This document shows, piece after piece, positions 44,251-53,444 of a stretch of DNA of 64,000 bases. Origin of the DNA: JAFGXW01 sp964634385 (GTDB lineage Bacteria > Bacillota_I > Bacilli_A > Izemoplasmatales > Izemoplasmataceae); the NCBI GenBank assembly GCA_964634385.1, contig CAZWIZ010000003.1, forward strand, positions 60,302-124,301. The letters are read 5' to 3'. The position numbers and the translations under genes are program-made. The notes under the pieces were generated by a model. The model saw nothing but the letters and a program-made list of their open reading frames with translations. It was not told the DNA's origin and searched no databases. Within the stretch, counting starts at the first letter, position 1, and the number at the start of each line of letters is the position of its first letter.

Positions 44251-45639
44251 ATGAAAACAGTTGTGCGAGAACTTTATAGTCTTTATAAGGAATTAGACCA
44301 TAAGGAAGTAACTTTATATGGTTGGATCAGAAATAATCGTGCTCAAAAGGAGTTTGGATTTATTAATTTAAATGATGGAACTTTTTTCGAGACTATTCAA
44401 GTAGTATATGAAAAAGAATTTATTGGTAATTTTAAAGATGTTCAAAAATATCGAGTTGGAAGTGCGATGAAAGTTACTGGTATTTTGGTTAATACGCCTA
44501 ATATGAAGCAACCATTTGAAATTAAATCAAGAGTAATTGAATTGATTGGAGATTCACAAGAAGATTATCCAATACAACCAAAGAGACACTCTCGTGAATT
44601 TTTAAGGGAAAACGCTCATTTAAGACCTCGAACAAATCTTTTTAATGCAGTATTTAGAGTGAGAAGTTTATTAACATATGCGATTCATACTTTTTTTCAA
44701 GAAAGAAATTTCATCAATGTTGCGACACCTTTGATTACAGCAAGTGACGCTGAAGGAGCTGGTGAAACTTTTAAAGTTACAACATTAAATATAAATGATA
44801 TTCCACAAGATGAAGAGGGGAAAATTGATTATAAAAAAGACTTCTTTCAAAAGAAGGCTAATTTAACGGTTTCAGGGCAACTACAAGCAGAAGCTTTCGC
44901 TTTAGCATTTAAAGATGTTTATACTTTTGGCCCAACATTTAGAGCGGAGAATTCAAATACTACTACTCATGCTAGTGAATTTTGGATGATAGAACCAGAA
45001 ATAGCTTTTGCTGATATTCACGATGATATGGATTTAGCTGAAGATATGGTTAAGTTTATAATTAAATATGTAATAGAAAAAGCTCCAAAAGAAATGGAAT
45101 TTTTTAATAAATTTGTTCAAAAAGGATTACTTGACAAGTTGAATAATGTTATTTCAAGCAGTTTTGAAAGAATTACACACAAAGAAGCCATCAAGGTATT
45201 AATGAACGCAAAAAACAAGTTTGAAAATACTCCTGAATTTGGAAAAGATTTAGCAACTGAACACGAAAAATATCTGGTTTCTCATTTTAAAGGTCCTGTT
45301 TTTGTTATTGATTGGCCAAAAGAAATAAAAGCCTTTTATATGCGTTTAAATGATGATAATAAAACAGTTGCTGCAATGGATTTACTTGTTCCTGGAAGTG
45401 GAGAATTAATAGGTGGAAGCCAAAGAGAAGAAAGATTAGATTATTTAGAAAGAAGAATGGAAGAATTAAATATCCCAAAAGAGGACTTATGGTGGTATTT
45501 AGATCTTCGTAAATATGGAGGATGTAAACATGCAGGATATGGACTTGGATTTGATCGTATGCTAATGTATATTACTGGAATAGAAAACATTAGAGATGTT
45601 ATTCCATTCCCAAGAACACCTAGAAATTGTGAATTTTAA
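44251..45639 (+). CDS. asnS: Asparaginyl-tRNA synthetase
   Basis: Class IIb synthetase with an N-terminal OB anticodon domain (residues 20-110, VTLYGWIRNNRAQKEFGFINLNDG). The catalytic core has PLITASDAEGAGETF and motif 2 FGPTFRAENSNTTTHASEFWMIEPE (split over 175-270); motif 3 is GLGFDRMLMYITGIENIRDVIPFPRTP. The ATG at 44251 has GAGGAG; a GTG 9 bp upstream is rejected. About 462 residues. Confidence 0.97.
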   Translation: MKTVVRELYSLYKELDHKEVTLYGWIRNNRAQKEFGFINLNDGTFFETIQVVYEKEFIGNFKDVQKYRVGSAMKVTGILVNTPNMKQPFEIKSRVIELIGDSQEDYPIQPKRHSREFLRENAHLRPRTNLFNAVFRVRSLLTYAIHTFFQERNFINVATPLITASDAEGAGETFKVTTLNINDIPQDEEGKIDYKKDFFQKKANLTVSGQLQAEAFALAFKDVYTFGPTFRAENSNTTTHASEFWMIEPEIAFADIHDDMDLAEDMVKFIIKYVIEKAPKEMEFFNKFVQKGLLDKLNNVISSSFERITHKEAIKVLMNAKNKFENTPEFGKDLATEHEKYLVSHFKGPVFVIDWPKEIKAFYMRLNDDNKTVAAMDLLVPGSGELIGGSQREERLDYLERRMEELNIPKEDLWWYLDLRKYGGCKHAGYGLGFDRMLMYITGIENIRDVIPFPRTPRNCEF

Positions 45640-45666
45640 TAAAAAAAGTCATATTAGATATAAATA

Positions 45667-45723
45667 AACTGCACCCATAAACTTGTACATAGGAAACTAT
45701 GAAAAAAGAGGGTGCAGTTTTTA
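45667..45723. repeat. Hairpin repeat copy B (IS3-type terminal relict?)
   Basis: Second copy of the element at 42690-42747. Here the outer arms AACTGCACCC / GGGTGCAGTT are perfectly complementary, with the same inner CATAG-GAAA-CTATG stem. It begins 28 bp after the asnS stop and ends in TTTTTA, so it may stop the asnS transcript. Confidence 0.62.
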
Positions 45724-45724
45724 T

Positions 45725-45772
45725 GTGGGTCAACATTCAACAAAATTCAAGAAAGAGGTATTGAAATGTTAA
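45725..45772 (+). pseudogene. Possible remnant of an IS3-family OrfA transposase start
   Basis: Directly behind hairpin copy B a GTG frame reads GQHSTKFKKEVLK and then stops. This resembles the first residues of IS150/IS3 OrfA proteins (a basic (T/E)FK-E-V(I/L) opening). Nothing else of a transposase is recognisable in 45773-45890, a stretch that holds only a 33-codon frame (45766-45867) I do not trust. The element would be an old, almost fully deleted insertion. Confidence 0.35.
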
Positions 45773-45893
45773 AAACTAATGTGTTAAATGATAAGCTTTA
45801 TGTTTATAATATAAATAGTACAGTCTTAAGAAAGTTAATAAACAACCGGAGAGTGATGAGTTTATAAAAAAATGTACATATTACAATAAAAAC

Positions 45894-45935
45894 AAAAGAA
45901 CTTGTTTCCCTTTAATCCAGGAAACAAGTTCTTTT
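45894..45935. terminator. Bidirectional terminator before the SPFH operon end
   Basis: AAAAGAACTTGTTTCC / GGAAACAAGTTCTTTT, a 16-bp perfect stem with a 10-nt loop, 24 bp after the SPFH gene stop. With A- and T-tracts at either side it can work in both directions. Confidence 0.92.
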
Positions 45936-45958
45936 AATTCTTTTTTATGGTTGAAAAT

Positions 45959-46861
45959 TTATTTTTTAGTAACTTTTAATGTTTCTGCGATTGTAGCAGT
46001 TAATCCAGTAATTCCTTGTAAATCAGATGGAATAATCAATGTAGTTGCTTGCCCATTCGCTACTTCTACCATTGCTTTATAAGCTTCTAAACGTAAGAAC
46101 GCTTCATCTGCTCCTGCTTTTTTAATCATATTTATACCTTTTGCAGTTGCTTCTTGAACTTCTAAAATTGCTCTAGCGCGACCTTCTGCTTCTTGTATTC
46201 TTACTTCTTTTTCTGCTTCTGCTCTTAAGATTGATGATGCTTTTTCACCTTCAGCAGTTAAGATAGCTGCTCTTTTTTCACCTTCAGCAATAAGAATTGA
46301 TTGACGACGACCACGTTCTGCACGCATTTGTTTTTCCATTGCTTCACGAATATCTTTAGGTGGGAGAATATTTTTAACTTCTACACGATGAATTTTGATT
46401 CCCCAAGGATCCGTTGCTTCATCTAAGATATTTCTCATTTTTACGTTAATTAAATCACGAGATGTTAATGATTCATCTAGTTCTAATGATCCAATAATAT
46501 TACGTAATGTAGTTGCTGTTAGATTTTCAATAGCTCTCATAGGGTAATGAACTCCATAAGTAAATAATTTTGGGTCTGTTACTTGATAAAATACAACTGT
46601 ATCAATTTGCATTGTTACATTGTCTTTTGTAATAACAGGTTGTGGAGGAAAATCCACTACTTGTTCTTTAATAGATACTTTTTTTATTATTCTATCTACA
46701 AATGGAATAATAAAATGTAAACCCACTGACAACGTTTTACTATAAGCTCCTAAACGTTCGATGACATAACGATTTGATTGTTGAACAATTGTAAATGCTG
46801 CCCCAATAACGACTAATACGATAACTATTAATATAATTGTGGTGATAATTCCTGCTGGCAT
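45959..46861 (-). CDS. SPFH/Band-7 (stomatin-like) membrane protein
   Basis: SPFH proteins form large membrane rings that organise lipid/protein microdomains and often work with NfeD partners. A single N-terminal transmembrane helix (residues 4-26) is followed by the SPFH domain with VIERLGAYSKTLSVGLHFIIPFVDRI. An Ala/Glu-rich coiled coil (175-245) with repeated AEGEKRAAIL motifs, and a short tail, complete 300 residues. Operon order is unknown gene, NfeD, RDD, this gene. QmcA and YqeZ/FloT-like proteins are the nearest described types. Confidence 0.88.
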   Translation of the reverse strand: MPAGIITTIILIVIVLVVIGAAFTIVQQSNRYVIERLGAYSKTLSVGLHFIIPFVDRIIKKVSIKEQVVDFPPQPVITKDNVTMQIDTVVFYQVTDPKLFTYGVHYPMRAIENLTATTLRNIIGSLELDESLTSRDLINVKMRNILDEATDPWGIKIHRVEVKNILPPKDIREAMEKQMRAERGRRQSILIAEGEKRAAILTAEGEKASSILRAEAEKEVRIQEAEGRARAILEVQEATAKGINMIKKAGADEAFLRLEAYKAMVEVANGQATTLIIPSDLQGITGLTATIAETLKVTKK

Positions 46862-46910
46862 AATAAATCCTCCTTATTATTTTTCTTATTTTTATAAAAC
46901 ATAAATCTTT

Positions 46911-47519
46911 TTAAAATGGGTAACTAGTGCCTGAATATCTTAATTCTGTTTGAGATAAATAATCTCTAATTGTTTTCTTTTTCTTAGTAAATGCAATTAA
47001 TGTCATATCGATTCCAATTCCTGCTGAAAATGTGAATATCCAAAAAACTGATTTCCATAAAACTTCTCTAAGTAATAAATTAAACCAAGTAATATTTCCG
47101 AATAGTTCAATTTTCATAAGTTTTCGGCCAACTGTTTGACCTTTGAGCATTAATTGATAAATATAATTTATAATTGTAAAACTAATAAAAAAATACAGTG
47201 CTACATTGAGATAATAAGCGAACATAATGCTAATAAAATATTCATTATTGTTTTTAAAATCATTTTGTAAATCTAAAGCCATTTCTTCATAAATTTCTAT
47301 TGTTATTTCATTTGTATCTAATTGATTTTTGTAATTATTTAATGTGCTATAATAATTATCCATATTTTCTTGATAAATTGCAACTTTATGATCATAGTTC
47401 GGATAAGGTGATTTTAATAGATTTCCTACGAATAAACTTAATAGTAAACTTAGTATTAGCATGATAGGAACCGAATCTAGCAAAAAAGCAGTAATTCTCC
47501 TAAAGAAACCTATTCTCAT
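46911..47519 (-). CDS. RDD-family membrane protein
   Basis: Function of RDD proteins is poorly known; some relate to ion transport or envelope assembly. IGFFRRITAFLLDSVPIMLILSLLLSL is the RDD signature (here with Asp in the first helix). Three to four hydrophobic segments flank a hydrophilic loop of about 70 residues (35-105), and the later motif GQTVGRKLMKIELFG is typical. 202 residues. It overlaps the NfeD gene by 4 bp (ATGA) and is coupled to it. Confidence 0.82.
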   Translation of the reverse strand: MRIGFFRRITAFLLDSVPIMLILSLLLSLFVGNLLKSPYPNYDHKVAIYQENMDNYYSTLNNYKNQLDTNEITIEIYEEMALDLQNDFKNNNEYFISIMFAYYLNVALYFFISFTIINYIYQLMLKGQTVGRKLMKIELFGNITWFNLLLREVLWKSVFWIFTFSAGIGIDMTLIAFTKKKKTIRDYLSQTELRYSGTSYPF

Positions 47520-47947
47520 GAAATTTTATCAACAACAAGTTTAACGCCTTCAATTGCAAGAACTTCAACTTTTTCATCAATTAAAATGTCTTCAGTACTT
47601 GATGAAATAGCTAACCAATATTTTCCATCAATTTTTACTTCTCCTCTTTTCCCAACATTAATATCTTTTGTACATATTGCAACTTTTCCAACTAATCGAT
47701 CGGTATTGGTAGAAATAATATTTGTTTTTAAATAGTTCTTTACTATTGGGCGAATACTTATTAATAATAGAAAAGAAACTACTAAAAACACGGCTATTTG
47801 TAATAGAGGATTTAATTTCGCTAAAGCAAATATAAAAGCAACTAAAGCGCCAGCACTAAACCAAATACTAGATAAATCCATTGTATTAATTTCAATTAAA
47901 GCTGCAATAATAATTACTGCAAACCATATAATAATCATCCAATCCAT
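47516..47947 (-). CDS. NfeD-like membrane protein
   Basis: Short NfeD without the protease domain. Two to three transmembrane helices (residues 5-20, 28-45, 50-68) precede a C-terminal OB-like beta domain with LVGKVAICTKDINVGKRGEVKIDGKYW. 143 residues. NfeD proteins pair with SPFH proteins (here two genes on). Starts 3 bp after the 126-residue gene upstream. Confidence 0.85.
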   Translation of the reverse strand: MDWMIIIWFAVIIIAALIEINTMDLSSIWFSAGALVAFIFALAKLNPLLQIAVFLVVSFLLLISIRPIVKNYLKTNIISTNTDRLVGKVAICTKDINVGKRGEVKIDGKYWLAISSSTEDILIDEKVEVLAIEGVKLVVDKIS

Positions 47948-47950
47948 ATG

Positions 47951-48331
47951 TTACACCTCCGGGTGATTTAAGTCAATTATTAACGCTAAATCTTCATGAC
48001 TCCAATTTGTTTTAAACTTAAAAGATTTTTTATCCGTTAAATTTATTCCAATTAAATCGGATATTTCCTTCATAAACTTTTTATTGCATACCCTAGCATA
48101 ACTAGGTTTAACTGTAATTTTATGTCTTTTTTCTTCTGGAATTACGCCTAATTCATTTTCTTCTTTAGACACAGGCTTAACAGCTATTTTTTTAGACTCT
48201 AAGTCAAGACCTAATAAAACACTATAAGCATGATCAAAATGAGAACTAGCAGATTTATTAAGTGTTATATTAGATTCATATAAAGTTGCAATTCCTTCTT
48301 TTGGTTTCTTTGAAACCCAAATAAATGACAT
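47951..48331 (-). CDS. Uncharacterised 126-residue protein, first gene of the SPFH operon
   Basis: I do not recognise a family. It has no membrane segment and a mixed alpha/beta look, with strands around SFIWVSKK, EGIATLY, NITLNKSAS and KIAVKPVSKEE, and a basic middle (EKRHKITVKPSYARVCNKKF). The layout of an early beta-strand pair and a DNA/RNA-like basic patch could suit a regulator or an adaptor for the membrane proteins, but nothing specific supports either. It has an AGGAGGTGAATTT site and a good promoter upstream. Confidence 0.75.
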   Translation of the reverse strand: MSFIWVSKKPKEGIATLYESNITLNKSASSHFDHAYSVLLGLDLESKKIAVKPVSKEENELGVIPEEKRHKITVKPSYARVCNKKFMKEISDLIGINLTDKKSFKFKTNWSHEDLALIIDLNHPEV

Positions 48332-48372
48332 AAATTCACCTCCTATTTATTTTTTATAATATTTATACTTTT

Positions 48373-48401
48373 ATTATAAGTAATAATAAGGGAAAATTCA
48401 A
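48373..48401 (-). promoter_or_regulatory. Promoter of the 126-aa/NfeD/RDD/SPFH operon
   Basis: TTGAAT (48396-48401), 17-bp spacer, TATAAT (48373-48378) on the minus strand; leader of about 35 nt. Confidence 0.8.
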
Positions 48402-48466
48402 GAAAATTATTTAAAATTATTTTTTATTTATTATTGAGACTATATATATAAATATAGTTCGTGTAG

Positions 48467-49816
48467 TTACTTTCCTAAGCAGAATTTTGAGAATAGTTCA
48501 TCTAGTAGATTTGTAGTTGATGTATCACCAATTATTTCTCCTAAAAGATTCCAAGCCGCTTTTAAATCAATTTCTACCATATCAATTGGTAATTTATTTT
48601 TTATAGCTGTGAGACTATCATTAAGAGATTGTAATGTTTCATTTAATTTGGCAATATGTCTAGCATTTGATATATATGTTTGATCAGTCAAATTAACTTC
48701 ACCAGATAAAAACATATTTTTAATCATTTCTTCTAACTCCCTAATGCCTGTTTTATGTAGAGCACTTACTGAGATACTATTTTTAAATGTATGGTATAGT
48801 TCTTTATTTAAATCTGTTTTGTTTATTATAATAATCCTTTTTTTATTTTTTGTTAAATCGAGTAATTTTTCATCATCTTTTGTTAAAGTTTGATTATTAT
48901 CTAATACAAATAAAATCAATTCCGCTTCATTTATAACATTTATAGCTTTATCAATTCCAATTCTCTCAATAATATCTTCTGATTCTCTAATACCTGCGGT
49001 ATCAATTAAGTTTAAAATAATCCCTCCAATGTTAATGGTTCCTTCAACGGTATCTCTTGTTGTTCCTTTTATTTCTGTCACAATGGCTTTATCTTCACGT
49101 AGAAGAGCGTTAAGAAGACTGGATTTACCAACATTTGGCTTACCAATTATGGCTGTTTTTAAACCATCTTTAATTATTTTCCCGTAACTAGCTTTTTCTA
49201 AAAGATTATGTATTTTAGACAATAAATCTAATATTTTAGGTTTGATTATATTGTTAGATAATTCAATAACATCATCATATTCAGGATAATCAATATTTAC
49301 TTCAATATGAGCAATAATACTTAGTAAATTAGTTCTCAAATCAACAATAAGTCTATATATTTCACCATCTAATCCTTTGTTTGCTAAAGAAAGGCTTAAA
49401 TCTGATTTTGCTTCAATAATATCCATAACGGCTTCTGCTTGAGTTAAATCAATTCTGCCATTTATAAAAGCTCGTTCTGTAAATTCACCAGGATTAGCAC
49501 TTCTTGCTCCTTTTAACAACAAAATTTCAAGAATTTTATTTGCTACAAAAACACCACCATGACAGTTTATTTCTACTATATTTTCCGTTGTAAAAGTTCT
49601 AGGAGCTAAAAAGATAGAAACTAATACTTCATCAATTTTTTTATTTTTATAAAAAATATGTCCATAATGGACTGTATGAGAAGAAACTTTTTCTAGATCA
49701 CAACCTCTAAATATATTGTTTGCAATCTTAATAGAATCTTCACCGCTCATTCTTACAATGCTTATTGCACCTTGTCCTAAAGCGGAAGAGATTTGTGCAA
49801 TTGTATCATTTATCAT
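48467..49816 (-). CDS. mnmE: tRNA modification GTPase MnmE
   Basis: MnmE, with MnmG, makes the 5-carboxymethylaminomethyl (or taurino-like) group on wobble uridine of certain tRNAs. The N-terminal folate-binding domain has QISSALGQGAISIVRMSG and ERAFINGRIDLTQAEAV. The G domain has GKPNVGKSSLLNALL and DTAGI, and NKTD. The protein ends in CLGK, the catalytic C-terminal Cys motif. 449 residues from the ATG at 49816 (GGGTGAT); a GTG nine bases upstream is rejected. mnmG is not in the window. Confidence 0.97.
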   Translation of the reverse strand: MINDTIAQISSALGQGAISIVRMSGEDSIKIANNIFRGCDLEKVSSHTVHYGHIFYKNKKIDEVLVSIFLAPRTFTTENIVEINCHGGVFVANKILEILLLKGARSANPGEFTERAFINGRIDLTQAEAVMDIIEAKSDLSLSLANKGLDGEIYRLIVDLRTNLLSIIAHIEVNIDYPEYDDVIELSNNIIKPKILDLLSKIHNLLEKASYGKIIKDGLKTAIIGKPNVGKSSLLNALLREDKAIVTEIKGTTRDTVEGTINIGGIILNLIDTAGIRESEDIIERIGIDKAINVINEAELILFVLDNNQTLTKDDEKLLDLTKNKKRIIIINKTDLNKELYHTFKNSISVSALHKTGIRELEEMIKNMFLSGEVNLTDQTYISNARHIAKLNETLQSLNDSLTAIKNKLPIDMVEIDLKAAWNLLGEIIGDTSTTNLLDELFSKFCLGK

Positions 49817-49883
49817 AAATATCACCCAATTTATTATATCACAATCTTAATTTATATAGTATAATGTTTCTGGGTGATAATTT

Positions 49884-50375
49884 ATGAAATCAAAAAAAGG
49901 TTTAAGATACTACTTAATTATATTTATATTTTCTGTTGTTGCGATTGCTGCATATATTACATATTTGTCAATTAAAGAAGGTTCTATCAATTATGATTTA
50001 ATATCTTCATATATTATAGTCCCACCTTTATTTACATTACTTCTTTTTATTTATGATAAATTGATTGGCATGATATTCCCTTCAAAAACAAAGAAAATAG
50101 ATGTAAAGTTTAGTAATTATTTAAAACAAGTAGGAAAAGTAATTACTGCTGAGTGTGATTTTAGTATTGAAGAATACCGTAGGTTAAGAGAAAACATTGG
50201 TTTTCAAAAATCGTTAGAGCAAGGATTCCGGATTTTGACTGATGGAGAAACAGAAGAAATTAATTTTCAATTTTTAGATAAAAAATTTAAAAAAAATAGT
50301 AACGAATATATAGCGCTAAATGTTGTTGTTGAAGAAGTGAAAAAAATGATGGAAACTTCGCAAAAAGACTATTAA
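49884..50375 (+). CDS. Uncharacterised membrane protein (two helices)
   Basis: No family recognised. Residues 8-29 and 42-62 are hydrophobic helices. The rest (about 63-163) is a hydrophilic, charged cytosolic domain with no motif I know. It lies divergent from mnmE and upstream of dnaX, with its own TATAAT (49860-49865) and GGGTGATAATTT site. A terminator overlaps its stop, so it is probably monocistronic. Confidence 0.72.
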   Translation: MKSKKGLRYYLIIFIFSVVAIAAYITYLSIKEGSINYDLISSYIIVPPLFTLLLFIYDKLIGMIFPSKTKKIDVKFSNYLKQVGKVITAECDFSIEEYRRLRENIGFQKSLEQGFRILTDGETEEINFQFLDKKFKKNSNEYIALNVVVEEVKKMMETSQKDY

Positions 50376-50394
50376 AAATAGCCTTTTTGTTTTA
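50361..50394 (+). terminator. Terminator after the two-helix protein gene
   Basis: CAAAAAGACTATT / AATAGCCTTTTTG with one A-C mismatch, then TTTT, overlapping the stop codon. Confidence 0.65.
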
Positions 50395-50435
50395 TAATAG
50401 AATTACCTAAAAATTTATATATGAGGTGACAAAAT

Positions 50436-52433
50436 ATGGCCTACAAGGCACTATACCGTACTTATAGACCTACGACTTTTGATGAAATCGCAGGACAAGA
50501 GCATATTACTAAAACTTTTAAAAATGCTTTAAAAAACAATAAAATTGCGCATGCGTATTTATTTAGTGGACCACGCGGGACAGGAAAGACTTCAATTGCG
50601 AAAATAATCGCAAAAGCAGTCAACTGTGAACACGCACCAGTGGAAAATCCATGTAATGATTGCGCTATTTGTCGTGGAATTGAAGATAATTCTATAAGTG
50701 ATGTTATTGAAATAGATGCAGCTAGTAATAATGGTGTTGATGAAATAAGAGAAATAAGAGATAAAGTTAAATATTTACCGGGTGTTGCTAAATATAAAGT
50801 ATATATTATAGATGAAGTTCATATGCTTAGTATAGGAGCTTTTAATGCACTGTTAAAAACTTTAGAAGAACCCCCAAAACATGTTATTTTCATTTTAGCA
50901 ACCACGGAACCTCATAAAATACCGGCGACCATTCGCTCTCGTTGTCAAAGATTTGATTTTAGAGGTGTTAGTATTCCTGAAATGATTGGCAGACTTAACA
51001 CAATTATTGAAAAAGAAAATATTTTAATTGAAAAAGAAGCAATAAAAGTAATCGCTGAAAGTGCTGAAGGTGGTATGAGAGATGCCATTAGTTTGTTAGA
51101 TCAAGTTAATTCATATACAGATCAAAAAATCACAGTTGATGATATACACGCAATAAAAGGAACTGTATCTAACTCGAAGTTGTTAAAAATTGCAAATGAG
51201 ATTTATAAAAATAACGTAGTAGAAGCTATAAAACAACTAGATGAATTAGTTTTGTTAGGAAAAGAAGCGCCTAGATTAGTAGCTAATTTAATTAAGTTTT
51301 ATCGTGACATTTTAATTTTTAAGAATGTCAATACAGAAGATATGGAACAATTAATTTATAGTGATTCAAATTTTATTGAATTATCAAAAAAACTATCTAA
51401 TAATTTAATATTTTTCTATATTGATGCTTTAAATAAAGCTCAAAATGATATGAAATGGACTACTAATTCTAAACTCTATTTGGAATTGGCTTTAATTAAA
51501 ATGGTTGATAAAGTTGAAAAACAAGAAATTATTATAACTGATGAAATTAAATTGATAAAAGACGAAATTAATGATCTCCGTAAAAAAATTACTAATTTTG
51601 AGTATTCTTCTATTAAACCAAAAGAAATAGTTGAGGAATCAACGAATGAAAACATAATTGAAGAGAGGTTTGAAAAAAATCCATTTATCTCTGAATTTAA
51701 TACAGGTATTACAAGTGATAAACCTGAAATTATAGAAGAAAACAACAAAGAAAAAGAAATAATTGATAATTTTGAAGAAGAATATATAAAAGATGATAGT
51801 CCTCTATATACTGAAAAGGATATTGAAGAGAAAAAAGAAGATATAAAGAGTGAATCTAAAGAAAAAGAAGAAGTTAATTTATTCAATACTGTTATAGTAG
51901 AACCTAAAAAAGAAGTTATAGTAGAACCATATAAAACTTTTGATATTAGATATGTTGAAGATGTTCTTAATAGCGCCAATAGAGAAGTTAAAATAACAAT
52001 GAACATGAGATGGTTTGACATTGAAAGAAACTCATCACATGCAAATTTATCATATGCAAAAATGATTACAGAAGGAAGACTTGTCGCAACAAACGATAAA
52101 ATGATTATAATTGAATACTCCTCACCTTCTATTTGTAATAGAATGATGAAACCAAGTATCAAAAAACAAATAGTTGATATATTATGTGAGTTTTATAATA
52201 AAGAAATAGATTATTTAGCTTTACCAAAATCAGTATGGGAAGAAAAATCACAAGAATTTATTCAGAAATGGAAACAAGGAGAAAAAAATATTAAATTATC
52301 TCCAATAAAACATCCGGGATTAAAAGAAATGCCGGTAATCAAACAAGATATTGATGATATGACTCCTGATAGCGTCAAAGAAGCAATAAATATGTTTGGA
52401 TCTGATTTTGTAAATATTAAGAAAGGGGAATAA
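50436..52433 (+). CDS. dnaX: DNA polymerase III subunit tau/gamma
   Basis: ATPase of the clamp loader. Walker A GPRGTGKT at 45-52, four Cys zinc module at 64, 73, 76 and 79, DEVH at 126-129, and sensor ATTEPHKIPATIRSRCQRF. Residues 370-500 are a low-complexity Glu/Lys/Ile linker, and the C-terminal 150 residues form the tau part that binds the polymerase. 665 residues. First of dnaX-ybaB-recR, as in B. subtilis, where the SRP RNA usually precedes it; none is seen here. Confidence 0.97.
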   Translation: MAYKALYRTYRPTTFDEIAGQEHITKTFKNALKNNKIAHAYLFSGPRGTGKTSIAKIIAKAVNCEHAPVENPCNDCAICRGIEDNSISDVIEIDAASNNGVDEIREIRDKVKYLPGVAKYKVYIIDEVHMLSIGAFNALLKTLEEPPKHVIFILATTEPHKIPATIRSRCQRFDFRGVSIPEMIGRLNTIIEKENILIEKEAIKVIAESAEGGMRDAISLLDQVNSYTDQKITVDDIHAIKGTVSNSKLLKIANEIYKNNVVEAIKQLDELVLLGKEAPRLVANLIKFYRDILIFKNVNTEDMEQLIYSDSNFIELSKKLSNNLIFFYIDALNKAQNDMKWTTNSKLYLELALIKMVDKVEKQEIIITDEIKLIKDEINDLRKKITNFEYSSIKPKEIVEESTNENIIEERFEKNPFISEFNTGITSDKPEIIEENNKEKEIIDNFEEEYIKDDSPLYTEKDIEEKKEDIKSESKEKEEVNLFNTVIVEPKKEVIVEPYKTFDIRYVEDVLNSANREVKITMNMRWFDIERNSSHANLSYAKMITEGRLVATNDKMIIIEYSSPSICNRMMKPSIKKQIVDILCEFYNKEIDYLALPKSVWEEKSQEFIQKWKQGEKNIKLSPIKHPGLKEMPVIKQDIDDMTPDSVKEAINMFGSDFVNIKKGE

Positions 52434-52434
52434 T

Positions 52435-52740
52435 ATGAACCCAAGTATGATTAAAAAACTTCAAAAAATGCAAAAAGATATGGTTAATGCACAAAAAGAA
52501 TTAGAAGCATCTACCTTTTATGGTAGTGCTGGTGGACAAACAGTTAAAGTTGAATTTACAGGAAATCGTGAAATGAAAAATATAACTATTAATCCAGAAG
52601 CAATTGAATCATCTGATGATTTAGAAATGTTGCAAGATACAATCATAGCTGCAGTAAATGACTGTATTAGAAAAATAGAAGAAGAAACAGAAAGTGTAAT
52701 GTCACAATTTACTGGCGGTGGAATGTCAGGGTTATTTTAA
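52435..52740 (+). CDS. ybaB: YbaB/EbfC nucleoid-associated protein
   Basis: Small dimeric DNA-binding protein almost always between dnaX and recR. MNPSMIKKLQKMQKDMVNAQKELE, then VKVEFTGNREMKNITINPEAI and a Gly-rich tail GGGMSGLF are typical. 101 residues, 1 bp after dnaX. Confidence 0.96.
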   Translation: MNPSMIKKLQKMQKDMVNAQKELEASTFYGSAGGQTVKVEFTGNREMKNITINPEAIESSDDLEMLQDTIIAAVNDCIRKIEEETESVMSQFTGGGMSGLF

Positions 52741-52752
52741 GGAAGTGATTAT

Positions 52753-53352
52753 ATGAGATATCCAGAAGCTGTTGATAAATTAATTGAAGCATTACGTAAG
52801 TATCCGGGTGTTGGAAAGAAAACAGCTGAGCGTTATGCATTGTATACTGTAAACCGTCTAAGTAAAGAATCTATTGATGAAATAGTTGATGCATATTTAA
52901 AAATAAAAGAAGATATTTTTAAATGTCCTATATGTGGAAATATAACAGATACCGATCCCTGTTATATTTGTAAAGATCAATTTAGAGATAAAAGCACAAT
53001 TATTGTTGTTGAAGAAGCAAAAGATTTAATTGTTTTAGAAAAAACAAATAAATATCACGGATTATATCATGTGTTAAACGGTGCTATTTCACCGAGTGAT
53101 GGAGTAGGACCTGAAGATATAAATATTAAGAGTTTACTTGAAAGATTAAAAGATGAAACAATTAAAGAAGTTATTTTAGCAACAAATTTAAGTAACGAAG
53201 GAGAAACAACTGCGCAATATATAAGTAGACTATTAAAAGACTCTACTATATTAGTAACTAGGATAGCATATGGCATTCCAGCTGGCGGTAATATCGAGTA
53301 TGCGGATGAGATTACGATATTTAAAGCACTTGAAGGAAGAAGGAAATTATAA
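52753..53352 (+). CDS. recR: Recombination protein RecR
   Basis: RecR works with RecF/RecO in gap repair. HhH region LRKYPGVGKKTAERYALY, zinc finger Cys58, Cys61, Cys70 and Cys73, TOPRIM from about 79 (IIVVEEAKDLIVLEKT) to 175, and the C-terminal TRIAYGIPAGGNIEYADEITI (Walker-B like). 199 residues, normal. Confidence 0.97.
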   Translation: MRYPEAVDKLIEALRKYPGVGKKTAERYALYTVNRLSKESIDEIVDAYLKIKEDIFKCPICGNITDTDPCYICKDQFRDKSTIIVVEEAKDLIVLEKTNKYHGLYHVLNGAISPSDGVGPEDINIKSLLERLKDETIKEVILATNLSNEGETTAQYISRLLKDSTILVTRIAYGIPAGGNIEYADEITIFKALEGRRKL

Positions 53353-53444
53353 TTTTTTTCTAAATTCATAACTTATTCACAGTTTTTTTGTTATAATAAA
53401 ATTAATTGATTAAATATTCTAAATAAAAAAAAGAGGTGATTATT

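Noticed and set aside
45766..45867. 33-codon frame after hairpin repeat B with an AGAGG site
   Set aside because: Too short, no family pattern, overlaps the transposase remnant; insufficient to call a gene.
51476..52162. 228-codon minus-strand frame inside dnaX
   Set aside because: It is Ser/Ile-rich, antisense to the Glu/Lys-rich dnaX linker, which is enough to keep it open by chance.
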